Assembly (NCBI GenBank): GCA_964608025.1
Contig: CAZSLO010000019.1
Coordinates: 7,884-71,883, forward strand
DNA: 64,000 bases
Source of the DNA: CAZSLO01 sp964608025
GTDB taxonomy: Bacteria; Chloroflexota; Dehalococcoidia; Lucifugimonadales; CAJWER01
Reading direction: 5' to 3'
Shown here: positions 8,251-16,975 of the stretch, piece after piece
Position numbering within the stretch: position 1 is the first letter of the stretch
Layout: every line of letters starts with the position of its first letter
Made by a program: the position numbers and the translations under genes
The notes under the pieces: model-generated
The model's input: only the letters and a program-made list of their open reading frames with translations
The model's database searches: none
What the model was told of the DNA's origin: nothing

Positions 8251-8583
8251 ATGATATCACTACATGTTTATTTGACTCCGAAATCAGGACAGGAGATCGA
8301 TCTGGATATGGCAGTTCGGGAGGGTTGGCTTCCTACAATGGCGGAGCAGCCGGGTTTCATTGGCGCAGCCGTAGTCAAGCCATTTCCAGATGAGGAGTTG
8401 GATGCTTTAGGAGCATCCAAGCCTGATACTAGTATCGAGGCCGTAAGTTTTTGGAAGTCTGAGCAAGAACGTCTGGAATGGGTCGCACGCCCTATTCACG
8501 ATGAAGTATTTGATAGGGTGATGGAAGCTTCGCAGCACGTGTCTTATACATTGCAGACGGTCGAGCAAAGCTGGCAAATTTAA
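8251..8583 (+). CDS. Antibiotic biosynthesis monooxygenase (ABM) domain protein
   Basis: A 110-residue single-domain protein of the ferredoxin-like ABM/dimeric alpha-beta barrel class: the N-terminal strand Leu-His-Val-Tyr-Leu-Thr-Pro, a Gln-Pro-Gly-Phe-Ile-Gly-Ala strand, and Ser-Phe-Trp-Lys-Ser-Glu-Gln ahead of the last helix. Such proteins are small cofactor-free oxygenases or sensors of reactive quinones. An AGGTGA ribosome binding site precedes the ATG. It follows the amidohydrolase on the same strand and converges with the SDR gene. Confidence 0.7.
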   Translation: MISLHVYLTPKSGQEIDLDMAVREGWLPTMAEQPGFIGAAVVKPFPDEELDALGASKPDTSIEAVSFWKSEQERLEWVARPIHDEVFDRVMEASQHVSYTLQTVEQSWQI

Positions 8584-8597
8584 TGCTCAGTGAAGCT

Positions 8598-9416
8598 TTA
8601 TCGCATGTTCAAACCACCTGAAACGGTGATTGTTTCTCCAGTTATGTAAGAGCCATCAGGACCTGCAAGAAATGCCACAACGCCTGCCACGTCCTCAGGA
8701 ACAGAGATTCTTCCAAGAGGTATGCCTGCTGCCCGCAGTCGTAGCCATTCTCCTTGGGGCAGGTTTTCCATTGCCACGCCTATTTCATTATCCAGAGTGG
8801 TATTGAAAGCAGTTTTTACTATTCCAGGTGCCACTGCATTAACAGTTATGCCAAACTCAGCGAGTTTGACAGCCGCAGACTTGGTAAGGTTCATAACGGC
8901 TGCTTTACTTGCAGCGTAAGGTGGAGATAATGTCAGCCCGGGATCTATACCGGCCACGGATGCCAGATTGATAATTGTGCCACTACCCTGTTGTACCATC
9001 TGTATTGCGGCGGATTGCATGTGGAAAAATAAGCCTTTTAGGTTTAAGTCAATTGTCCAGTCCCATGTTTCTTCCGTAACCTCAAGAAATGGCTGGGCTT
9101 TAATACCTCCTGCATTATTTACCATAATGTCCAGCCCGCCGTATTTCTTAGAGACTCTTGAGATTAGATTAGACGCGTCAGAGGGAAGTCTTGCATCATA
9201 TATCCCTGTTTCGATATCAAATCCGCTTTTGGTTCCTTCTTGCTCAAGATTCTGTAATAGATCAGGTCGTAGGTCGGTACAAAATACAGAGGCTCCGGTT
9301 GAAGCGAGCCGTAGAGCGATCGCGCGCCCATTTCCTTGGCCGGCGCCGGTAACCACTGCAACCTTACCCTTTAATGCTTTAATCAATTCATCCCTAGGTT
9401 CTTGATTAGAATTCAT
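8598..9416 (-). CDS. SDR family NAD(P)-dependent oxidoreductase
   Basis: A classical short-chain dehydrogenase: cofactor motif TGAGQGNG at 23-30, Asn-Asn-Ala-Gly-Gly at 100-104, and catalytic Ser153, Tyr167 and Lys171. The C-terminal Gly-Ser-Tyr-Ile-Thr-Gly-Glu-Thr-Ile block is present. Asp48 after the second strand suggests a preference for NAD. It is the last gene of the minus-strand run that starts with pyk, 46 bp after the propeller lipoprotein. The substrate is unknown (3-oxoacyl, sugar or alcohol). Confidence 0.88.
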   Translation of the reverse strand: MNSNQEPRDELIKALKGKVAVVTGAGQGNGRAIALRLASTGASVFCTDLRPDLLQNLEQEGTKSGFDIETGIYDARLPSDASNLISRVSKKYGGLDIMVNNAGGIKAQPFLEVTEETWDWTIDLNLKGLFFHMQSAAIQMVQQGSGTIINLASVAGIDPGLTLSPPYAASKAAVMNLTKSAAVKLAEFGITVNAVAPGIVKTAFNTTLDNEIGVAMENLPQGEWLRLRAAGIPLGRISVPEDVAGVVAFLAGPDGSYITGETITVSGGLNMR

Positions 9417-9462
9417 AGGTGATTAATAGAAATTGGAGGAATTTTGAGTCGGGATCATGGAT

Positions 9463-10533
9463 TTAATCTGTGCCTAGTGACAGCTTTTTCCAATTATCTC
9501 CTCTATCACTGGAGCGTAAGATTAAACCATCTGAAGATCCAGCCGAGATCATACTATCGACTTGATAGTTCGGTGAAATTGATATTGTGTTTATGGCGCG
9601 AAACCCTTGATATGACGTCTTCCAGGTTTGGCCGCGATCCGTTGATTTGAATATTCCACCCGATACAGTTCCAGCAAAGAGGGTGGAGTCATTGATATAG
9701 TTCGGCGATATGGCAAGGGCATGGATTCTTTTGCTGAGTACTCCCTTGTTTACCTTTTGCCAGGAATCTCCTCCATTGGTGGATCTGAAAACCCCTTCCC
9801 ATTTAGTTCCGATGTATAATGTCTGGTCATCATCGAATCCGGGAGAAATTGCGATCGATAGGATATAGGTATCTCCTAGTCCGTCGTTTATAGATTCCCA
9901 AGAATTCCCGCCATTGGTTGATCTGAACATTCCATCCCGCCCAGACCCGGCAAAGATTACGGGGTTGGCTTCAAATTGTGGGGTAAGTCCGGTCAGCAAA
10001 ATATTGCTTTCGGATAAACCTATTTGATTCCATGTATCACCAGAATCGTTAGAGCTATAAATACCACCAATGTTCGAGCCCGTGAATAACAACCTTTCGC
10101 CGGATGCTATTGTGGTTGTGAGATGATGGATGCTGTTCTCCGGTAATCCTTGGCCTATGCGAGTCCAGGATTTCCCCCGGTTAGTTGATCGAAATAGTCC
10201 TGCGTTGCCAGATCCTGCATATAATGTTTGGTCGATTTCATAATTCGGAGATATGACAATTGTTGGTATATTGCCATGAGTGATCCCTGTATTGAATTGA
10301 TTCCAATTGTCTCCACCATCAATAGATTTTAAGATGCCGGCGTACTCTGTACCAATAAAAACTGTGTGGTCTTCTCCGAATCTAGGGGATTTTTTGATGA
10401 TTAAGATACGTCCCGCTTTGTCAGGGAGAACATCCACGCTAGGTACAGGGGTTGGTATTGGGTCAGATTTTCCACAGCTGAGTAGAGTAATCAGAAGAAT
10501 TGAAAATAAGATATGGACGTTATGTAGTTGCAT
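9463..10533 (-). CDS. Seven-bladed BNR/Ycf48-like propeller lipoprotein
   Basis: A lipoprotein signal (hydrophobic stretch 7-19 ending Leu-Leu-Ser-Cys) is followed by a Pro-rich linker and seven repeats of the form Ser-Thr/Asn-Asp/Asn-x-Gly-x-x-Trp, spaced about 43-46 residues apart. This is the signature of a BNR/sialidase-type or Ycf48-type seven-bladed beta-propeller. Repeats alternate with Ile-Ser-Pro-Asn-Tyr and Thr-Leu-Tyr-Ala-Gly strands. No sialidase catalytic residues are recognisable, so an extracytoplasmic binding or assembly role is more likely. It is 23 bp downstream of the cysS fusion. Confidence 0.78.
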   Translation of the reverse strand: MQLHNVHILFSILLITLLSCGKSDPIPTPVPSVDVLPDKAGRILIIKKSPRFGEDHTVFIGTEYAGILKSIDGGDNWNQFNTGITHGNIPTIVISPNYEIDQTLYAGSGNAGLFRSTNRGKSWTRIGQGLPENSIHHLTTTIASGERLLFTGSNIGGIYSSNDSGDTWNQIGLSESNILLTGLTPQFEANPVIFAGSGRDGMFRSTNGGNSWESINDGLGDTYILSIAISPGFDDDQTLYIGTKWEGVFRSTNGGDSWQKVNKGVLSKRIHALAISPNYINDSTLFAGTVSGGIFKSTDRGQTWKTSYQGFRAINTISISPNYQVDSMISAGSSDGLILRSSDRGDNWKKLSLGTD

Positions 10534-10556
10534 ATTTTAATTAAAGTATGATCGTA

Positions 10557-12752
10557 TCAATCTTGTTGATGTGTGGGGCTATTAGAAACTATTAGATCGA
10601 GTCGGGAACCCCACTTGTTTAGGAAGCGAGCGAAATTTTTCTGGCTAAGATCATCCCGTTCGGCCTCGCTCAACTCGTTCCAAGCCCGATGTTCGTGTAT
10701 TTCTACTGGCAATTTCGGATCTGCAAAAATCCGATAACCTTTGTCTTTGAAATGGAAACTATAGTCTATGTCTAAATTACGATAAAAACGGAAACTTTCG
10801 CGCATGAATCCCACAGTCGATAGCCGGGCTCTCCTGAAGGCGAAGAAGTATGCTTGCATTGCATCCATGTCACCAGCGCTACCTTTGCTATCATGAAAAT
10901 GTCTTAAATCCGAGCTTTTTAGTCCAAATGGGCCTGTCACACCGATTGATTTGTCCTCGAGAATCGAATCTATTGGGTCGAAAATATTACCGGTGATCTC
11001 GGCACAAGTTTCAAGCATAATGATCGTTCTACCCCTGCTTTGCCTAAGAATAATATTTCGAGCAGACGCCTCGCCAAGGATATGATCGGTATGTGTTACT
11101 GAAATACGGCGGTCATTCTTTGATCTTCTCTCAAGCCAACTGGGGGTATCGTCTGTAGATCCATTGTTCACCACGATAGCCTCTATTGACAAGTTGTCTC
11201 CCCATTCAAAAGTACTATCTAGACAACGTTGTAGATCCCCCACGAAATTTCTTGCGACCATACCGATAGTGAAATCGACTTTGTCAGGTTGGTCTAATTG
11301 GGATTTTATTTCCACGGATGATGAAACTGCAGGTCTATCCGTGTCCTGTTTTTCCCAAGTGGTCTTAGGGCGAATTAATGTGTCACTCTCGGTGTCTCGT
11401 ATAACGAAGCCTTCATGATAAATCTCGTTCCGGTGCTGATCAGCTTTTTCATATTCGTTTTTTTCTCTATGAGTATTCCGATGGAGTACGTAACCACGGA
11501 TGTCTTCTGAGACTTCGTAAGTATTTGAAACGTTTGCGAGGCCAAGGCCAAGTATTTCATCGAAACGTAGTAATGCTGTCAATTTAGTTCTCTGGGGTAG
11601 ACTAGAGTGGAGGAGAGTCCAGCATAGACCTAAAGCGCGAGGCATATCTAAATTATTGTTGATATATTCTAAAAACTTAGATTCCCAGTTTTCAAATGTT
11701 ACTTCTGTCTTTTCTTTGGTGCGAGTGATTTGACCTAATTCCCAGACTCGGTTTTGGAGCTTAAGTAAGCCTCTTTGGGCGGCCTTTAAGGATCTGAATG
11801 TGAAATTCAGCCTGTTGCTATATTTTGCAGTTAGGCATAAGTAACGGAAAGCCAGTGGATCGATCCCTTTCGACTCTATGTCGGATAGAGTGAATGAATT
11901 TCCCGTGGACTTGGCCATTTTCACTCCATCGGCGAGAAGATGTTGTCCATGGACCCAAGTAGTAACTACTGATTTCCCAACAAATCCGTTACTTTGAGCG
12001 ATTTCGTCTTCATGGTGAGGAAATATGTTATCTACGCCGCCAGTATGGATATCAAATTTCTGACCGAGGTACTTTATTGACATGGCTGAGCACTCGATGT
12101 GCCAGCCGGGAAAACCAGAACCCCAGGGGCTGTCCCAGACTAGATCTCGTCCATGTTCCCCGAGCTTCCATAATGCGAAGTCTCGAGGGTTCCTTTTGAA
12201 TGGATCCGTTTCAATTCGAACGGCTTCTTGAAGAGTTTGGGATATAGTATTGCCAGAAAGCTCGCCGTAATTTTCAAAACTGGTAACGTCAAAATAGACG
12301 TTACCCTTAACATGATAGGCATGTCCGGACTGTACTAAATTGTCGATAATCTCAATCATTTCGACAATGTGATCCGTAGCCCTAGGATAGTGAGTGGCTG
12401 GGAGTATGTTCAGCTTACGCTCTTCACGCAGGAATCTTTTTGTATAGTACTGGGCAATGTCTTGGGGTTTCATACCTCTAGCAAGGGCCTCGTTAATGAT
12501 TTTGTCGCCACCTTGCTCTAAGGCTTCTTGTCTCATGTGTCCAACGTCAGTTATGTTTTTGACGTGAGTCACATCAATACCCTGGAATTCAAGACTACGG
12601 CGTAACCAATCTGCCATCATGAAAGAGCGGAGGTTACCGATGTGGGCGTCTCTGTAGACAGTAGGGCCACAGGTGTACATTCCCACTTTTCCTAGTTTAA
12701 TGGGGCTTATTGAGTCAATCTTACGTGTGAGTGTGTTATAGATCCGGAGCAT
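10557..12752 (-). CDS. cysS: Cysteinyl-tRNA synthetase fused to a family 2 glycosyltransferase
   Basis: Residues 1 to about 465 form a complete cysteinyl-tRNA synthetase: zinc ligands Cys28, Cys221, His246 and Glu250, the HIGN motif (37-40), KMAKS (278-282) and a helical anticodon-binding region. After a linker (about 465-490), residues 492 to about 720 form a GT2-like glycosyltransferase with Asn-Asn-Gly-Ser-Thr-Asp-Asp (529-535) and a late Phe-Tyr-Arg-Asn-Leu-Asp-Ile-Asp block. The usual Asp-x-Asp metal site is Leu-Glu-Thr-Cys-Ala (580-584). There is one continuous frame with no sign of a frameshift. The synthetase should be essential. The glycosyltransferase half has no known acceptor. The gene lies 14 bp after pyk. 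Confidence 0.88.
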   Translation of the reverse strand: MLRIYNTLTRKIDSISPIKLGKVGMYTCGPTVYRDAHIGNLRSFMMADWLRRSLEFQGIDVTHVKNITDVGHMRQEALEQGGDKIINEALARGMKPQDIAQYYTKRFLREERKLNILPATHYPRATDHIVEMIEIIDNLVQSGHAYHVKGNVYFDVTSFENYGELSGNTISQTLQEAVRIETDPFKRNPRDFALWKLGEHGRDLVWDSPWGSGFPGWHIECSAMSIKYLGQKFDIHTGGVDNIFPHHEDEIAQSNGFVGKSVVTTWVHGQHLLADGVKMAKSTGNSFTLSDIESKGIDPLAFRYLCLTAKYSNRLNFTFRSLKAAQRGLLKLQNRVWELGQITRTKEKTEVTFENWESKFLEYINNNLDMPRALGLCWTLLHSSLPQRTKLTALLRFDEILGLGLANVSNTYEVSEDIRGYVLHRNTHREKNEYEKADQHRNEIYHEGFVIRDTESDTLIRPKTTWEKQDTDRPAVSSSVEIKSQLDQPDKVDFTIGMVARNFVGDLQRCLDSTFEWGDNLSIEAIVVNNGSTDDTPSWLERRSKNDRRISVTHTDHILGEASARNIILRQSRGRTIIMLETCAEITGNIFDPIDSILEDKSIGVTGPFGLKSSDLRHFHDSKGSAGDMDAMQAYFFAFRRARLSTVGFMRESFRFYRNLDIDYSFHFKDKGYRIFADPKLPVEIHEHRAWNELSEAERDDLSQKNFARFLNKWGSRLDLIVSNSPTHQQD

Positions 12753-12766
12753 TGATTGTTTCTAAC

Positions 12767-14203
12767 CTAGGATGGTATAGACAGTACTCGTAGAAGATTT
12801 GTGCCTCCCTGGACACCTATAGGTAATCCAGCTACTAGTACAACTAGATCACCTTGGTTAAGATTGCAGATGCTCACCGCAGCATCCTCACCTATCTTGA
12901 AAAAATCGTCCACCGTACCGATTCTTGGGACCGTCACAGGGATCACACCCCATGCCAGGGTGAGACGACGTTGTACTTCCTCACTTGGAGTCAGGGCTAG
13001 TATCGGAGGGACAGGTCGGTATTTTGATACTCGGGTGGCAGTGCCGCCAGATTCTGTAAAAGCCACGATTAGGGATGCATCTAACTGATATGCGGTTTGG
13101 CATGCGTCATAGCTTATAGCGTCGTCGGTTTGTGGTTGGAGTTGTTCTATCTTGTCTACTATCATCTTGTCATAAGGGAGAGCCGCCTCTGTTTGCGTGG
13201 CTACCTCCGCCATGACCCGGACAGCTTCCACTGGGTGTTGACCAATGGACGTTTCTCCTGAAAGCATTATCGCATCGGTTCCATCATATATTGCGTTGGC
13301 AACATCTGTGACCTCCGCCCTTGTTGGTACAGAAGATCTAACCATGGACTCAAGCATCTGGGTTGCAGTGATAACTGGTTTCCCGGCTTCGTTACAAGTA
13401 GAGATCAGATTCTTTTGGATAACCGGGACCTCTGCAAGACGTACTTCAACTCCCATGTCACCACGCGCAACCATTATGCTATCACTCGCATCGAGAATCT
13501 CCGTAAAATTTCTGAGGGCATCAGAACGTTCTATTTTCGAGATTATTTGAGGTGAATGGCCGGCCATTTCGAGAATATTACGTGCCGCCTGCACATCGTG
13601 GGCACCAGTAACCGTTGATATTGCTACAAAGTCGGCCTTGATTTTTGCAGCAAATTCCAGTGCAGCAGTTGCCTTTTTGTCAGGGAAGATTTGTGAAGGA
13701 CTTTTGCCAGGAGTCGCAACTCCTCTTCCTTCGGTGAGTCGGCCTCCCCTTACTACTCTACATACAACATCCTCGTTGGATACCTTAGTTACACTGAGTT
13801 CTATCAGGCCGTCGTCAACCATAACTGGCCGATTTGGTGCCACATCCCGATGTATTCCAGGAGGGGATACGGATACCAACAACGAATCCCCGATGACGTC
13901 TCTGCTTGTTAAGGTGATCGTATCGTCTATTGCAAGGTTCACAACGCCTGGATTTGTTGGGCCGGTACGATATTTAATGCCCGGTATGTCTACCATGATC
14001 CCGAGAGGTATATCCATCTCTTTGGACACTTTTCTGACAATCTCAGCAGAAGTTTGGTGTTCAGAAATGTTGCCATGGGATAGGTTAAGCCTCGTGATGC
14101 TCATGCCAGCCTCGACGAGAGACTTGATGGTATCTTCTGTAGATGTCGCTGGTCCCAGAGTGCAGACGATCTTCGTTTTGGGCAATGTTAGATTGGTAGC
14201 CAT
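12767..14203 (-). CDS. pyk: Pyruvate kinase
   Basis: It converts phosphoenolpyruvate and ADP to pyruvate and ATP. Family blocks are present in order: Lys-Ile-Val-Cys-Thr-Leu-Gly-Pro, Arg-Leu-Asn-Leu-Ser-His-Gly, Lys-Ile-Glu-Arg, Val-Ala-Arg-Gly-Asp-Met-Gly-Val-Glu, Thr-Ala-Thr-Gln-Met-Leu-Glu-Ser-Met, and Met-Leu-Ser-Gly-Glu-Thr. The C-terminal domain is intact, for 478 residues. The chosen ATG (14203) has GGAG upstream; an ATG 15 nt earlier lies before that ribosome binding site. It heads a minus-strand run with the cysS fusion, propeller lipoprotein and SDR (gaps of 14, 23 and 46 bp). Confidence 0.94.
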   Translation of the reverse strand: MATNLTLPKTKIVCTLGPATSTEDTIKSLVEAGMSITRLNLSHGNISEHQTSAEIVRKVSKEMDIPLGIMVDIPGIKYRTGPTNPGVVNLAIDDTITLTSRDVIGDSLLVSVSPPGIHRDVAPNRPVMVDDGLIELSVTKVSNEDVVCRVVRGGRLTEGRGVATPGKSPSQIFPDKKATAALEFAAKIKADFVAISTVTGAHDVQAARNILEMAGHSPQIISKIERSDALRNFTEILDASDSIMVARGDMGVEVRLAEVPVIQKNLISTCNEAGKPVITATQMLESMVRSSVPTRAEVTDVANAIYDGTDAIMLSGETSIGQHPVEAVRVMAEVATQTEAALPYDKMIVDKIEQLQPQTDDAISYDACQTAYQLDASLIVAFTESGGTATRVSKYRPVPPILALTPSEEVQRRLTLAWGVIPVTVPRIGTVDDFFKIGEDAAVSICNLNQGDLVVLVAGLPIGVQGGTNLLRVLSIPS

Positions 14204-14397
14204 AGGTTCTCCACTCAAGTATCAGCTAATTATGATGGATTTACATATAATATTCACCCTTGTACCCGCCGATGGATGTTAATGACTAATGTTTGTATCG
14301 TATGATCGATATATTCCTCTACCCTAGAAAAACTGAAATCCGATGAGTTTGGCGCCGTTTGAGAAGCATGTGAGTTATACTTGCTGCTAATCTAGGG

Positions 14398-15108
14398 ATG
14401 GTCTATATGCTGGACATTAAAAAGCTCTATCAACTACAAGATATCGATCTCCAGATCGGGTCAGTCGAAGCAGATTTGGCAGATACTAAAGCCAAGCTTT
14501 CAGATCGTTCATCGATCAGCTTGGCGCGCCGTAAACTAGATCAAGCAGAAGGTCGTTTCGATACACTGTCTAGTAAAAAACGTTCGACCGAACGCGCTGT
14601 TACCGATATCGAAGAGACGATCAAGCGACTGGATGACCGTCTGTACGGAGGGTCTATCACTAATCCACAGCAATTATCGGCTGCACAGGAAGAACGAAGT
14701 TTTACAGTGATTCGGCAAAGCGAATCCGAAGATCAACTTCTTGAAACAATGCTGCAAATAGAAGAATTAGAACCGGTCTTGGAAAAGATTAGGGAAAGTT
14801 TATCCAAGCTTGAGCAAGAAAGACCAAAGCTGGAGGAATCCTGGAGACAATTGGAGAAGGAACTTGAAACGCGGTTATCTATGCTTCAGACAGAGCGTAA
14901 AGAGATCCTACCTTCGATGCCTAGTAAATTACTACCCTTGTATGAATCGATTCGAAAGAACAAGGGTGGCGAGGCGATATCGTTAGTAAAAGGAGAAATT
15001 TGTCAAGGTTGTCATTTGGCAATACCCACCCAGGATATTCAACGTGCCCGCAATGGACAATCCATGGTCCAATGTAGTTCCTGTGGGCGTATTCTTTTCG
15101 TGGCGTGA
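14398..15108 (+). CDS. C4-type zinc-ribbon, coiled-coil protein (DUF164/zf-RING_7 family)
   Basis: A 236-residue protein with a long coiled coil (about 15-185, many heptads of Leu/Glu/Lys/Arg) and a C-terminal zinc ribbon with Cys-Gln-Gly-Cys and Cys-Ser-Ser-Cys pairs. This architecture defines the DUF164/CdsZ-like family, a widespread bacterial nucleic-acid-associated protein of unclear role, often near RNase genes. Here it is followed by a degenerate recombinase and by rnpB. A second ATG at 14407 is an alternative start. Confidence 0.85.
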   Translation: MVYMLDIKKLYQLQDIDLQIGSVEADLADTKAKLSDRSSISLARRKLDQAEGRFDTLSSKKRSTERAVTDIEETIKRLDDRLYGGSITNPQQLSAAQEERSFTVIRQSESEDQLLETMLQIEELEPVLEKIRESLSKLEQERPKLEESWRQLEKELETRLSMLQTERKEILPSMPSKLLPLYESIRKNKGGEAISLVKGEICQGCHLAIPTQDIQRARNGQSMVQCSSCGRILFVA

Positions 15109-15118
15109 GTTTATTCCC

Positions 15119-16423
15119 ATGCGCGCGATTGGTTATTTTAAAGTTAAAGAGTCACGGGACGAAGAGATAGTTCATTTCAATACGCTTTTCGAAGAATTCT
15201 GCCGAACCAATCTTCATCAACCGGTCGCAACTTTTGAGATTGAGTCATCTGAAGATGGCACCGATTTCGCGGAATTTCTAAAATATCTTAAGAAAACTGG
15301 ACCTGAACTTTTTGTTGTTGTCGGATCTGCTGAAGATCTAGGCTCGAATCTCGAAGAAGTGACCAGATCTTTGGTATTGCTTGACAGGCTAGGTACCGAG
15401 GTCGGATGTCTTGATGAGGAACGTCCAAATATACTCCAAAACGCTCTCTATGTCTTGGGATCTGAAGGTGTTTCTCCAGATAGAGGTCGACGTATCAAGG
15501 ATGCAATGAGTCGTAGAGCTTTGGAGGGATATGCTCTAGGGAGACCTCCTTATGGATACAGAATTGGTTCAGATCGTAAATTAATTATTGATCGGAAAGA
15601 AGAAGAGGTAGTTCGATTAATCTTTAGTCTTTACACCGAATCTAATCTGGGATTGAGGTTGATCGTACGCGATTTAAATCAACGTGGGCTGACTACAAGA
15701 AATGGCGGTAGTTGGAATATAGTTAGTATTAGGGACATACTTCGAAACCCGACATATATAGGAACATATACGAGAATCGGGATGCGCCGCCCTAATGCCC
15801 ATCAAGCGATTATTTCTGCAGATATGTTTAGAACTGCCCAAGCATTGGCTAAGGCAAGGACACCATTTGGTCGTGTAACCCGATCGGAGCCTTTTCTACT
15901 CTCGGGCATAATTTATTGTGCGTATTGTGACAACAAGATGATGGGGGTTACTAGGCGGAGATCATGGAAACGTAAGGATGGTAATTCTGCTTCACGTGCG
16001 TATCGTTACTATCAGTGCCAATCTAGGAACAATCAGGGGCGTTGTGGCTACCATACATGGAGAGAGGAGAAATTGGAGGAAGTTGTGGTCAGCACTCTGA
16101 GTGCAAGAATTGCAAACGAAAAAGTCAATTTAAACTTACGGAATTTACGGGCTTACGGTTTAGAAACAGTAAAGAACTCAGAGCGTCTTTTACTTGAGGC
16201 CACGAGACGTGCAGCCCATGGAGAGATCACTATTAATGTACTAGGCCAATACATAGATGAATTGGATTCAGTTCGTAAAGAGTTCGATGCTAGTTCTAAT
16301 AAAGATGAGTCATCGATTCAATCGCCTTGGTCGGAATTGCAATTCGATGAACGTCGTTTGTTGATTCAGCAAATTGTTTCAAAAATAGTGGTATTAGATG
16401 ATCACATCGAGATTGAAAATTAA
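15119..16423 (+). CDS. Serine-recombinase-like protein with degenerate catalytic domain
   Basis: A 434-residue protein with the layout of a large serine recombinase: a resolvase-like N-terminal domain (1-115), a recombinase domain (about 135-240; Gly-Arg-Pro-Pro-Tyr-Gly-Tyr, then the Asn-Pro-Thr-Tyr-Ile-Gly motif) and a zinc ribbon (Cys-Ala-Tyr-Cys, later Cys-Gln and Cys-Gly). In the catalytic domain the usual Tyr-x-Arg-Val-Ser reads Tyr-Phe-Lys-Val-Lys, so the nucleophilic Ser is Lys10. The Asp-Arg-Leu-x-Arg motif reads Glu-Asp-Leu-Gly-Ser. Strand exchange should therefore be impossible; DNA binding may persist. Start ATG 15119 is 11 nt after the zinc-ribbon gene. No att-like repeats were found. 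Confidence 0.75.
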   Translation: MRAIGYFKVKESRDEEIVHFNTLFEEFCRTNLHQPVATFEIESSEDGTDFAEFLKYLKKTGPELFVVVGSAEDLGSNLEEVTRSLVLLDRLGTEVGCLDEERPNILQNALYVLGSEGVSPDRGRRIKDAMSRRALEGYALGRPPYGYRIGSDRKLIIDRKEEEVVRLIFSLYTESNLGLRLIVRDLNQRGLTTRNGGSWNIVSIRDILRNPTYIGTYTRIGMRRPNAHQAIISADMFRTAQALAKARTPFGRVTRSEPFLLSGIIYCAYCDNKMMGVTRRRSWKRKDGNSASRAYRYYQCQSRNNQGRCGYHTWREEKLEEVVVSTLSARIANEKVNLNLRNLRAYGLETVKNSERLLLEATRRAAHGEITINVLGQYIDELDSVRKEFDASSNKDESSIQSPWSELQFDERRLLIQQIVSKIVVLDDHIEIEN

Positions 16424-16431
16424 GATAAATG

Positions 16432-16461
16432 TTGGCTGATGAGGAAATCGTCTACTACAAT
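16432..16461 (+). promoter_or_regulatory. Promoter of rnpB
   Basis: TTGGCT (16432-16437), an 18-nt spacer, then TACAAT (16456-16461). The predicted start of transcription near 16468 coincides with the 5' side of helix P1 of the RNase P RNA. Confidence 0.6.
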
Positions 16462-16467
16462 GAGTTG

Positions 16468-16867
16468 GTGTAAGAAGGCTGGGCGACCGCCTTCATGACA
16501 AGTCGTGAAGGAGGAAAGTCCGAGCACCACTGGGTGAGGATGCCCGTTAACTGCGGGGCGGGGTGACCTGACGGAAAGTGCCACAGAAATATACCGTCAC
16601 AAGAAATTGTGATAAGGGTGAAATGGCGAGGTAAGAGCTCACCGCTCTGATGGTAACATCAGAGGCTAGGCAAACCCCATCCGGTGCAAGGTCAAATAGG
16701 GGGACTATGGGTACCCAGCCCGTTCCCGGGTTGGCCGCTTGACTCCGGGGGTAACGCCGGGGCTAGATAGATGGTCGCCACCTGGTAGATCATGGGGAAG
16801 AATGCGTCTAGGCGACTGTAAACTCTTGAACTATCGGGAACAGAACTCGGCTTACAGGCCTTCTTGT
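16468..16867 (+). ncRNA. rnpB: RNase P RNA, bacterial type A
   Basis: This is the catalytic RNA of ribonuclease P, which matures tRNA 5' ends. Conserved blocks appear in the expected order: GAGGAAAGTCCG near 16510, ACAGAAA near 16583, GGGTGAAA and GGTAAGAGCTCACCG, GGCAAACCCCATCCGGTGCAAGG split over two helices, CAAATAG, CCGCTTGA, CTAGATAGATGG, and ACAGAACTCGGCTTACAG near 16840-16857. P1 is AAGAAGGC (16472-16479) paired with GCCTTCTT (16858-16865). Ends are set by P1 and the promoter, so they are good to a few nt. A terminator hairpin follows at once. Confidence 0.95.
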
Positions 16868-16872
16868 TCAAA

Positions 16873-16903
16873 AAGAGCCCCTGCCGATCAGGCAGGGGCT
16901 CTT
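16873..16903. terminator. Shared intrinsic terminator between rnpB and the enolase-superfamily gene
   Basis: A 13-bp perfect stem (16873-16885 with 16891-16903) around a 5-nt loop, GC-rich at its core. On the minus strand it is followed by a run of five T, so it is a canonical terminator for the leftward gene. On the plus strand the tail is only TTGTATAT, so it ends rnpB less canonically. Confidence 0.75.
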
Positions 16904-16975
16904 GTATATCTCGAAATAAGTTTTCAGTGTAATTGGAGCTCTGTATTGTTTTAAGACAAACCCACTAGATGGCGC

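Noticed and set aside
13638..14282. A 214-codon ORF on the plus strand opposite pyk.
   Set aside because: It is antisense to a strongly conserved pyruvate kinase, has no ribosome binding site and resembles no known protein; it is an open-frame shadow.
15119..16423. The serine recombinase as the mark of an integrated mobile element.
   Set aside because: Its catalytic residues are lost, the flanking genes are housekeeping, and no direct repeats or other element genes were seen.
16739..16954. A 71-codon ORF overlapping the 3' half of rnpB.
   Set aside because: The sequence is accounted for by conserved RNase P RNA helices and the terminator.
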